Below, in pieces: positions 16,801-23,385 of a DNA stretch of 39,054 nt. A program made the position numbers and the translations under genes. The notes under the pieces were generated by a model. The model searched no databases. It worked only from the letters and a program-made list of their open reading frames with translations, and was not told where the DNA came from. The stretch's first letter is position 1; every line of letters begins with the position of its first letter. Location of the stretch: NCBI GenBank assembly GCA_020848455.1, contig JADLAB010000075.1, forward strand, positions 1 through 39,054, read 5' to 3'. This stretch comes from Polyangiaceae bacterium. GTDB lineage: Bacteria > Myxococcota_A > Polyangia > Polyangiales > Polyangiaceae.

Positions 16801-17620
16801 CAAGGACAGCTGGAAGGACCCGGCCAAGGCGATCGAGGCCCTGAAGGCCATCGGCGGCGACGACAGCGTCGTGGCGCGCCGCGTCGGCAAGGTGCTGAAC
16901 GCCGTCGGCGAGGCGCTGTTCTACTTCGGCGAGAAGAAGCGCCTCGAGGTCGAGAAGGTGAAGTTCCCCGAGTACAAGGGGTCCGGCGAGGCCAAGGACG
17001 TCGACAAGTTCGTCAAGGACAAGGTCAAGGAGTGGATGGAGAAGAAGAAGCCACTCATCAACGAGGCCGGCCGGGAGTACTTCCAGATCAAGGAGCTCAA
17101 GCCCGATGCGCCCCCGATGTGGGTCATCAAGGGCGCCGCGGCCGTCGGCAAGATGTGGGGCGACTACGTAGCCTTGTTCCGCGCAGCTCCTTATCCGAAG
17201 GACTGGAACAAGTGCGAGAAGGAAAAGAACCCGACCCCCGAGACGACGAAGCAGTGCTACGTGCCGTTCTCGCTCGTCGATCCGGATGGTGACGAAGGAC
17301 CGCTCTTCGCCGAGCCGCTGCTCTGGATCGACCTGCGCGCCACCTACCTCGCCAACCTCGACGCGGTGAGCGAGCCCGAGAAGAACATCGCCAAGAAGGC
17401 GTACGCCGCGTGCATGGACGAGTCGGTGAAGTTCCAGTACTTCGACGAGGACTCGCGCTCCTGCGAGCAGTGGCTGTCGAAGAACTACCCCGGCGAGTAC
17501 CACCTCATCGACGAGTTCCGGCCGGCGCCGACGCGCGCCAACTCCGGTCTCGACGAGCGCTCTCCGCTGCTCGACGCGGACGGCACCCCCCTCATCGAGG
17601 ACACGCGCGCACTGCAGTGA
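13808..17620 (+). CDS. gltD: Large periplasmic TPR protein, GltD/AgmU-like
   Basis: This 1270-residue protein has a signal peptide (core about 11-25, cleavage near ARA|GDE), then a Cys-containing N-terminal segment. A long solenoid of TPR-type helical pairs follows, for example 'LYYLAYEHEQAGEYEKARDVY' (pattern Y..AGEYEKA..VY), 'AQYKLAYVLWNQGKFKDAVVGF' and 'VMFALGRTYFEAYHWEQAAEVF'. A Lys-rich insert occupies about residues 595-635. Its length is close to the roughly 1200 residues I recall for M. xanthus AgmU/GltD, a periplasmic TPR protein of the gliding complex. ATG 13808 follows GAAGGGA at good spacing. Its stop is seven bases from the next start, a gltE-like lipoprotein gene, so the two are surely cotranscribed. 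The sporulation paralogue NfsD is the main alternative name. Confidence 0.85.
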   Translation: MSKSKVFLGRALSVVATAALALTAMPARAGDECITPQVKSEVWECPEGVFQASVTKRPQVSFNTAPEEIKLKSKEDMKKPVNPEEITKTADRDQRRERLKPKVKELLLTELSNLDSLFKSTPKNSKDRPKLMRRLAEGYVELESSAFLEKTQAEIDAQNLKSSNPDGAAAAKEKARKAGDILKLARGNAIKYYGMLKDKYPQWCQDPNDSDPKKSTGCGDEVLYYLAYEHEQAGEYEKARDVYLELIDNWKESKYIPNAFLAFGELFFQEAQGDPQKWGLAEQAYKNVLKYDPPENKLWGYAQYKLAYVLWNQGKFKDAVVGFKSVIEFGTKYASLPNASGLATSARRDIIPVYALAEDPARAYGDFKPISGDAGAANEKTFKMMEDLGATLLDTGHYPEAIVLYKDLMKRNVGDNYCIYQANIAKATMAMESGNKVRIRGELDEQVKVYTSFLKATHSDKSKLECANETAGLVTETAMAWHLEAVGSGGVRGTGDLKTMQQAAQLYELVVSNFTNEQFKAFKFPRIIKEDWPSVPKIRYAMADLLYFQKDWAKCGPAFDAVVAEDPNGPNAAEAAYASVLCYQNIYATQHADGSDRKGGGNLPGGKEDKKGQKDSEKLKSKEFSKEQQGMVVAFKRYLCHIKPSDTDKDAREQYVEVMFALGRTYFEAYHWEQAAEVFRKVALEYPAMDASVYAANLYLEAANIMGSKLEPARSSCYDIMSQDVPAFTASFCTDAKKKDNEEQCDVLFRVQRDFERLKAEAVVKECDKGADAKSGARTPEALKKCEEGGNLYMDLWKKYAKDACEDKKEGCARAEEILYNAARAYQAARLVAKSISVRKLLLDPKYHLEGTDLAKQSVYEIGGNYQAIAVYDLAAEWYEKFAAANPGNDKASDALSDAVVLRLGLGEADQAIRNADTFQKLFANKKAAQAAQIGYAIAEYYAQKEDWNAAYKRLNAVIANIDAQATLDIKMQAHALLGRIGAKTKKGPSADTDYGKVKDSWKDPAKAIEALKAIGGDDSVVARRVGKVLNAVGEALFYFGEKKRLEVEKVKFPEYKGSGEAKDVDKFVKDKVKEWMEKKKPLINEAGREYFQIKELKPDAPPMWVIKGAAAVGKMWGDYVALFRAAPYPKDWNKCEKEKNPTPETTKQCYVPFSLVDPDGDEGPLFAEPLLWIDLRATYLANLDAVSEPEKNIAKKAYAACMDESVKFQYFDEDSRSCEQWLSKNYPGEYHLIDEFRPAPTRANSGLDERSPLLDADGTPLIEDTRALQ

Positions 17621-17627
17621 GGCAGCC

Positions 17628-19076
17628 ATGAAGCGAAGCATTTGGAGCAAGGTTCTTTTCGCGGGCGCCGCGTTCGCGCTGGCGCTGCCGGCCATGAGCG
17701 GCTGCAAGGATCCGGAGGTGCAGGGGGGCTCCGGGGGCTCCGACCCGAACAAGCCTCCGCCCGAGGTGACGCAAGCGCTCGCCACCGCCCGCGAGCTCAT
17801 CACCAAGTTCGACGCCGAGGGGTGGACGGACGCCGCCTGCGCCGAGGCGTCGACGGCGTTCCGCAACGCCTCGGACAAGAACCAGGAGATCAAGGGAGAG
17901 CCGCTCTGGACCGCGCTCTACAACGCGGGGCTCTCCTACGAGCGCTGCAAGAACGACGCGGAGGCGAAGGCGATCTTCACCGACATCCTCGGCAAGAAGC
18001 CCGAGTTCCACCGCGCACGCGTGAAGGTGGCGCTCTACGCCTTCAAGGAGTCGGGCGAGAAGGAGGTCGACAAGGCCATCGCCGAGATCGAGCGCGCCAT
18101 CAAGGATGCCGAGTACAAGAACGAGGAGGCGCTCGTGAACCTCGGCATCCTGCAGATGCGCCGGCGCAACGCCGTCAAGGACGACGACGGTGACAGCGAC
18201 ATGGCGCGTGCCAAGACGAACCTGCAGCGCGCCCTGGCCATCAACGACGGCTTCATGCCCGCGTTCAACCAGCTGGCCGTCTACTACATGGAGAAGGCGC
18301 GCGAGCAGGCGGGGCGCAAGGACAGCAAGATCGCGAGCGACGTCGGCAAGAAGAAGCAGGTGAGCACGCAGGCGCTCGACATGGCGGCGCTCGTCGTGTC
18401 GCAGGCCATGCGCCGCAACCCGAAGTACGCCCCGGTGCACAACACCCGCGGACTCATCTCGCGCGAGCTCGGCGACCTGTCGGGCGCCGCCCGGTCGTTC
18501 AAGTCGGCGCGCGAGCTCGACCCGAAGTTCTTCGAGGCGCAGATGAACTACGCGAGCGTCAACCTCGAGTTCCGCGGCTTCAAGGCCGCCGAGGAGGGGT
18601 ATCGCGCCGCGCTCGGACTGCGCCCGCAGGACTTCGAGGCGCACCTCGGGCTCGCCCTGGCCTTGCGCGGCCAGCTCTCGGACCCGGCCGTGAACTACCC
18701 CGTGGTCCTCGCCGAGGTCGACAAGGAGCTCGAGGCCGCCAAGGCGATCGACCCGGCGCGGGCCGAGACCTATTACAACCAGGCGATCCTCACCCAGGAG
18801 TTCAAGGCGCGCGACGCGGGCGAGAACAACGAGGCCGTGCTCCTGCAAGCCAAGGCGCTCTTCGGCGAGTTCACGAACAAGGTCGGCAAGGCCGCCGAGT
18901 TCGCGGACGCGGCCAAGCGCGCCAAGGAGCGCATGGAGGAGATCGACCAGATCATCCTCTTCGCCAAGCAGTCGAAGGAGGATCAGAAGCGGATGGCGGA
19001 GGAGCAGAAGCAGCGCGAGGCGCAGCAGCAGCTCAATCCCGATCAGGTGCCGCCGACCGAGCCGCCCCCTCCGTGA
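17628..19076 (+). CDS. gltE: TPR lipoprotein, GltE/AglT-like
   Basis: This 482-residue protein has a lipoprotein signal peptide ending in AMSGC (lipidated C26), followed by a Gly/Ser/Pro spacer. TPR hairpins span about residues 85-430, including 'LYNAGLSYERCKNDAEAKAIF', 'ALVNLGILQMRRRNAVKDDDG' and 'HLGLALALRGQL' (partial quotes). A Gln/Pro-rich tail ends in a run of prolines. AglT/GltE of M. xanthus is a TPR outer-membrane lipoprotein of this size that partners with GltD. It is predicted to sit on the periplasmic face of the outer membrane, as no Asp follows the lipid Cys. It starts seven bases after the gltD-like stop with the leader AGGCAGCC. NfsE is the paralogous alternative. Confidence 0.85.
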   Translation: MKRSIWSKVLFAGAAFALALPAMSGCKDPEVQGGSGGSDPNKPPPEVTQALATARELITKFDAEGWTDAACAEASTAFRNASDKNQEIKGEPLWTALYNAGLSYERCKNDAEAKAIFTDILGKKPEFHRARVKVALYAFKESGEKEVDKAIAEIERAIKDAEYKNEEALVNLGILQMRRRNAVKDDDGDSDMARAKTNLQRALAINDGFMPAFNQLAVYYMEKAREQAGRKDSKIASDVGKKKQVSTQALDMAALVVSQAMRRNPKYAPVHNTRGLISRELGDLSGAARSFKSARELDPKFFEAQMNYASVNLEFRGFKAAEEGYRAALGLRPQDFEAHLGLALALRGQLSDPAVNYPVVLAEVDKELEAAKAIDPARAETYYNQAILTQEFKARDAGENNEAVLLQAKALFGEFTNKVGKAAEFADAAKRAKERMEEIDQIILFAKQSKEDQKRMAEEQKQREAQQQLNPDQVPPTEPPPP

Positions 19077-19189
19077 GCGGCACTTTCGCGACGTAACGCG
19101 AGGCCCGACTTTTTTTTCGCTCCCGGCGGAACTTATCGCGCACGGTGCTGTCTCTTCAGACGTCACCGGCGAGCGTGAACCGAATGGAG

Positions 19190-19219
19190 TTGACGAACGA
19201 AGTTGGGCCTCGTTACAAT
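19190..19219 (+). promoter_or_regulatory. Sigma70-type promoter for the gltF-gltG-like genes
   Basis: TTGACG (19190-19195), an 18-base spacer and TACAAT (19214-19219) lie 38 bases before ATG 19258, in an AT-rich island within the 181-base gap after the gltE-like gene. Both boxes are five of six to consensus. It would let the small exported protein and the FHA/TonB-like gene be expressed apart from gltD-E. Confidence 0.55.
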
Positions 19220-19257
19220 TTAGCTGTAATTTGGTGCAACATTTCAGGGAGAGTGAA

Positions 19258-19530
19258 ATGAAGGTTCGCAAGCTGGTGGGCATCGCGGCGGCCGCGACGA
19301 CGCTCTTGGTCGCGGGTGCTGCGGCGGCGCAGCCCGGAGGCGCAGGCGCCAAGGAGACCTCCGCGGACGGTGGCTACGGCTACGAGTTCTCGGACGACCC
19401 CTTGACGGCAGGCGGCTTCGGGCCGAACGACGCGACCATCCGGGTTCGCCCGGGGCCGGTGAGGCGCACGCTGATCCGTCCGCGCACGTCGTTCGTCCCC
19501 GAGATGCTCAAGTCGGTGGAGAACATCTGA
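19258..19530 (+). CDS. gltF: Small exported protein, GltF-like by position
   Basis: This 90-residue protein has a signal peptide (MKVRK, core about 7-20, cleavage near AAAA|QPG). The mature peptide of about 65 residues has an aromatic/acidic patch (GYGYEFSDDPL), then a basic, Pro-rich half ('RVRPGPVRRTLIRPR') and a hydrophilic end (SVENI). The charge split suggests a linker or docking peptide rather than an enzyme. AGGGAGAG before ATG 19258 gives a strong start. It lies between gltE-like and gltG-like genes, where M. xanthus has a small gltF. The name rests on position, size and export; I have no sequence motif to confirm it. The coding call itself is strong, with its own promoter and ribosome site. 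Confidence 0.7.
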   Translation: MKVRKLVGIAAAATTLLVAGAAAAQPGGAGAKETSADGGYGYEFSDDPLTAGGFGPNDATIRVRPGPVRRTLIRPRTSFVPEMLKSVENI

Positions 19531-19712
19531 CAGCGGCTCTCCCGGCAGCGGACCCATGCCGTCCTGGCTCGGCAGGGTGCTGAGGTCTGGTCCACCAACA
19601 GCAGGAGCGGCACGGCAGCGTCCCTAGCTCTTTCGCGCCTCGCCGCGTGGGCAGCGCGGGTCGAGTGGACGAAACGGCGTCGATCGCGGGCGCAGAAAAT
19701 TCGGGTACATCG

Positions 19713-21713
19713 ATGGAAGGCAAGCAGAAAGTTGCACTGACGTTCGCGTTCTACCGCGGTGACCAGCTCATCCGTCGCGAGACGGTCGCGCAGGACATCG
19801 TCAAGGTCGGCAAGGATCCCAAGAGCCACCTGCGCGTCGACGACGAGCAGGCGGCGCGGATGCACGCCGTCATCGAGGTGGCGTCCACGACGGACGTGAC
19901 CCTCATCGATCTCGGCAACGAGGCCGGGACGATCGTGAACGGCGCGCGCGTCAACAAGTGCAAGCTGAACGCGGGCGACCAGATCCAGATCGGCTCGACG
20001 ATCATCAACGTCGAGAAGATCGAGAACGCCGCGGCCGTGGCCGCCGCCATGCCGGCCGAGCCGGCGTCGCCGAAGCTCGCGGACAATCCGTTCGCGGCGC
20101 CGAAGGCGAGCCCGATGGCGAACCCGTTCGCGCTGCCGGTCAACCCGTTCGCCGCCGTCGATCCGTTCGCCACGAAGAAGCAGTCGGGTGTGCCCGACGA
20201 CGCGCCCGAGGGCAGCTACGAGTACCAGATCATCAAGAGCGGGCCCGAGGTCGCCGATGCGGAGGTCGACGACCCGCGTCTGAGCGGCGTCGAGGTGCGC
20301 GTGCTCTGGGGCCGCAACCTCCTGCACGCTGCGGTGCTGACGCCGCCGCGGCCGTTCTACGTCGGCGAGGACGAGAGCAAGACCTTCCGCTGCGACTACT
20401 TCGTGCCTGCGGAGAAGCTCGGCGCGACCCGTGCGCCCGTCGTGCTGGTCTCGGGCAACACGGCCTCGGCCGTGATCCTGCCGGGGTCGAAGGGCACGCT
20501 CCAGGTTCCGGGGCAGCCGAAGTTCACGCTTCAAGACGTCATCTCGAACGGCATGGCGCAGCCGTGCGCGCAGCTGCAGGGCGCCTACCAGATCGCGCTG
20601 ACCAACGGGTCGGCGGTGCACATGGAGGTGAACGACCTCGTCTTCGAGGTGACGGCGACGCAGGCTGGCCGCAAGGCGGTCGGCGCCTTCACGCTCGCGG
20701 CGCTCCTCGGTGGCGCCATGCTGTACGTGCTCGGCTCGGGCGTGGCGCACGGCGGCCTCATCGGCGCCATGGCCATGTTCATGCCCGACACCTCGAGCGT
20801 CGGCGACGACACCGTGAGCGAGGATCAGCGCATCCTCATGAAGCAGTACCTCGACTCCGTCGCCGAAAAGGAGATGGAAGAGAAGGAGACCGAGCAGGTC
20901 GCCGAGACCCAGGCCGACAACAAGGAAGGCGGCACGGGCACCCGGGCACGCGGCGAAGAGGGGTCGATGGGCAACCCGAACTCGACCGCCCAGGGCAATC
21001 GCTACGGCGTGCAGGGGCCGCAGGACAACCCCGATCCGCACATCGCCCGTCAGGCGGCGCTGCGCGATGCCGCAGAGTTCGGCATGATCGGCCTCCTGAA
21101 CGCGGGCGCCGGCGGCGACCCCGACGCGCCGACCGCCGAGTGGGGACGCGACGACTCGAGCGGTACCGACCCGCTGTCGGCGCGCGGCAACATGTGGGGT
21201 GATCAGATCGGCGAGTCCTTCGGCGCCGGCGGTCTCGGCCTCACGGGCATCGGCGAAGGTGGCGGCGGGCGCGGCGAGGGCATCGGCCTCGGCTCCGTCG
21301 GCACCCTCGGGCACGGAGCCGGCACCGGCACCGGCCAGGGCTTCGGCTCCGGGCACGGCCGTCTCGGCGGCTCGCACCGCGCCAAGCCGCCGCAGGTCCG
21401 CATGGGCGCCACGAACGTCAGCGGTCGCCTGCCGCCGGAGGTCATCCAGCGCATCGTCCGCCAGAACTTCGGACGCTTCCGCATGTGCTACGAGGCGGCG
21501 CTGCGCAACAACCCGAACCTCCAGGGCCGCGTGTCGGTCAACTTCGTCATCGGTCGCGACGGCCGCGTGTCGAACGTGAGCGCCGGTGGCGACATCCCGG
21601 ATCCCAGCGTGCCGTCGTGCGTGTCGCGGCAGTTCTACGGGCTGTCGTTCCCGCAGCCGGAGGGTGGCATCGTCACGGTCGCCTACCCGATCGTGTTCAC
21701 GCCGGGCGGCTGA
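19713..21713 (+). CDS. gltG: FHA / transmembrane / AgmX-PglI C-terminal domain protein, GltG-like
   Basis: This 666-residue inner-membrane spanner has a cytoplasmic FHA domain at about 27-100 (VGK..SHL, ARMH at 48-51, NG at 76-77). A linker with three NPF and one DPF motifs (125-152) follows, then a second beta-rich region (about 190-315). One membrane helix lies at about 323-345. After it come an acidic coiled segment (365-405), a Gly-rich spacer (505-556) and a C-terminal TonB-like domain (about 572-666: 'IVRQNFGRFRMCYE', 'VNFVIGRDGRVS') of the AgmX/PglI type. GltG/PglI of M. xanthus has this FHA-TM-TonB layout. It is thought to carry motor force through the periplasm to outer-membrane parts. 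ATG 19713 is preferred over the upstream in-frame GTG 19647, although its ribosome site is weak. NfsG is the paralogous alternative. Confidence 0.87.
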   Translation: MEGKQKVALTFAFYRGDQLIRRETVAQDIVKVGKDPKSHLRVDDEQAARMHAVIEVASTTDVTLIDLGNEAGTIVNGARVNKCKLNAGDQIQIGSTIINVEKIENAAAVAAAMPAEPASPKLADNPFAAPKASPMANPFALPVNPFAAVDPFATKKQSGVPDDAPEGSYEYQIIKSGPEVADAEVDDPRLSGVEVRVLWGRNLLHAAVLTPPRPFYVGEDESKTFRCDYFVPAEKLGATRAPVVLVSGNTASAVILPGSKGTLQVPGQPKFTLQDVISNGMAQPCAQLQGAYQIALTNGSAVHMEVNDLVFEVTATQAGRKAVGAFTLAALLGGAMLYVLGSGVAHGGLIGAMAMFMPDTSSVGDDTVSEDQRILMKQYLDSVAEKEMEEKETEQVAETQADNKEGGTGTRARGEEGSMGNPNSTAQGNRYGVQGPQDNPDPHIARQAALRDAAEFGMIGLLNAGAGGDPDAPTAEWGRDDSSGTDPLSARGNMWGDQIGESFGAGGLGLTGIGEGGGGRGEGIGLGSVGTLGHGAGTGTGQGFGSGHGRLGGSHRAKPPQVRMGATNVSGRLPPEVIQRIVRQNFGRFRMCYEAALRNNPNLQGRVSVNFVIGRDGRVSNVSAGGDIPDPSVPSCVSRQFYGLSFPQPEGGIVTVAYPIVFTPGG

Positions 21714-22375
21714 CCGCCGGCAGAGAAGCGCCCGCGACGTCGCGGGCGGCGGAGTGGAGGCCTCGTCGAGCAGTCGGCGGGGCCTTCGCCGTTTGTGCTG
21801 GGCCCGGGATGCGACGGTGGGTGATCCGGCGCTCGAGACCACCGCCGGCCGGAGCCCTTTCCGAGACGGACGCCGCTCGGGTGCCCGTGGGCCGATTCCG
21901 TGTTCTGCCAGATCGCGGCGGGCGGGGTCGAGCGGCGCCTGGCCCGGCGAGCGGCGACGGTCGCGCTCGGGCCGCCGGCGCGCGGGCCGCGCGGGAGCTC
22001 CGGGATAGCTCTCGCGCCCGGCCTCGCCGCACGCGTCGAGCGCCGCGCCGGAGCAGGAGCGCGGGCGCCGCCCGTCCGGCGTTCGCTGCCTCGAACGGGG
22101 CCGCAGCGGCACTTTGTGCCTGGACTTTCGCGACCCCGTACGCCTATTCTCGCCCGGCCCGGATTCGATCAGCACTTGCTGAAGATGGTTCGACTATCTC
22201 GTCGCGAGCAGCCACACGGCCCGCGCTTTGCGCGAGCGCAAACGCGGGGACGAGGGCGTGGGGCGCCGCACTTTCTCAAACGGCGTGCTCGCGGGGCGGC
22301 GGCGGGTGGTTTTGTGAGTGGGTGCGCATAGATGCGCAGCGTCTGGTCGCTCGAGGCAGCGATAAGGGTGTTCCG
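21714..22375. other. 662-base gap between gltG-like and TPR lipoprotein genes
   Basis: I see no supported gene. The gap begins with a perfect 20-base palindrome at 21729-21748, fifteen bases after the gltG-like stop and able to form a very stable hairpin, but with no T-run. A second possible stem pairs AGGCC near 21757 with GGCCT near 21779. A weak promoter-like pair, TGGACT 22121-22126 and TATTCT 22145-22150 (18-base spacer, four of six each), could serve the downstream gene. The middle is GC-rich and featureless by eye. Confidence 0.5.
21729..21748. repeat. Perfect 20-base palindrome after the gltG-like gene
   Basis: The two ten-base halves are exact reverse complements with no spacer bases. 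It could be a transcript-end hairpin or a dimeric-regulator site. No poly-T follows, so a classic intrinsic terminator is unlikely. Confidence 0.6.
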
Positions 22376-23290
22376 ATGAAGATGCGTGCGGTGTTTCTCG
22401 GGGCGTGCGCGGTCGTGCTGGTGCTCGGTTGCAGTCGCCACAAGCAGGAGGCGGCGAAGCGGTTCGAAGAGGGGCAGCAGACCGTCAAGCTCGACCCTGG
22501 CGCGGCCATCAAGAAATACCAGGAGGCCGCCGAGCTGGACCCCACCCAGCACAAGTACCTCAAGGGTCTCGCGGAGGCCTACAAGAAGAAGGAAGAGTGG
22601 GACAAGGTCGTCGCGACGATGGGCAAGGCCGTCGAGCTCGCGCCGACCTACGCGAACTACTGGTTCCTGCGTGGCTACGCCTTCGAGCAGCTCGCCAAGA
22701 AGGCCAAGGGCGGGCAGGCCTACAAGGACGCCGACGAGGCGTACAAGAAGTGCATCGACGCCGACCCGAACTACGACGAGTGCCGGTGGCGTCGCGGCAT
22801 GGTGAGCTTGTGGCTCGACCAGGCCGACAGCGAGCAGAAGGCGCTGCAGTACTTCACCGAGGCCGTGGACGTGCGCCCCGATCGCATCGACTACTACCAG
22901 TGGCCCGCGAGCCTGTACCTGCAGCTGAAGTACTACAAGGAAGCCGCCCAGGTGCTCGACGCGGCGAAATCCGTGGCGAAGCCGAACGACCCGGAGCTGT
23001 TCAACGTGCACCAGCTCCTGGCGCGCGTGTACCAGCAGGACGGCAAGCTCGACAAGGCGGTCGAGGAGCTGCGCGCGGCCAAGGCGCTCGGCGCCGAGGA
23101 CCACCCCGAGATCCTCTTCAACCTCGGCGGAGCGCTGGCCAAGCAGGGCGAGTCGCACAAGACCGAGGCCGTACAGATGCTGAAGGACTTCTGCCGCCGC
23201 GCATGCAAGGCGAAGGGCGCCGAGAAGTACAAGTCGGAGTGCGAGCAGGCCACGGACCTCGCACAGCAGTTCGGCGAGAGCTGTGGCTGA
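22376..23290 (+). CDS. TPR lipoprotein, 304 aa
   Basis: The signal peptide ends in LVLGC (lipidated C19, next residue Ser, so probably outer-membrane sorted), and TPR hairpins fill the rest. Examples are 'AAIKKYQEAAELDP', 'WDKVVATMGKAVELAPTYANYWFLRGYAF' (quoted partly; pattern YWFLRGYAF), 'ADEAYKKCIDADPNYDECRW' and 'LDKAVEELRAAKALG'. A Cys-containing C-terminal helix region carries four of the Cys. ATG 22376 has AAGGGT eight bases upstream. It lies between gltG-like and gltI-like genes. I recall gltH, an outer-membrane barrel, near this place in M. xanthus; this protein is clearly not a barrel. It may be an extra periplasmic adaptor of the complex. TPR and lipoprotein nature are firm; the specific function is unknown. 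Confidence 0.85.
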   Translation: MKMRAVFLGACAVVLVLGCSRHKQEAAKRFEEGQQTVKLDPGAAIKKYQEAAELDPTQHKYLKGLAEAYKKKEEWDKVVATMGKAVELAPTYANYWFLRGYAFEQLAKKAKGGQAYKDADEAYKKCIDADPNYDECRWRRGMVSLWLDQADSEQKALQYFTEAVDVRPDRIDYYQWPASLYLQLKYYKEAAQVLDAAKSVAKPNDPELFNVHQLLARVYQQDGKLDKAVEELRAAKALGAEDHPEILFNLGGALAKQGESHKTEAVQMLKDFCRRACKAKGAEKYKSECEQATDLAQQFGESCG

Positions 23291-23385
23291 GTGTGTGCGG
23301 CGCTTGTCTTGACGTCACTGGACGGGTCGGCGCGCGGCGCCGACTCGACGCGATGAACGGCGGTCGACGAGGTCCCTGAAGAGCG

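Noticed and set aside
13829-17893. A long minus-strand frame opposite the gltD-like gene
   Set aside because: Compositional shadow of the plus-strand gene, which has a signal peptide, TPR pattern and good ribosome site.
19086-19117. Possible intrinsic terminator after the gltE-like gene: a small stem then eight T
   Set aside because: The stem is only five base pairs and sits eight bases from the T-run, so it does not make a convincing terminator, although the T-run may still favour pausing.
23353-23379. An eight-codon mini-ORF ending six bases before the giant gene's ATG
   Set aside because: No ribosome site of its own and no special composition; probably chance, although translational coupling is not excluded.
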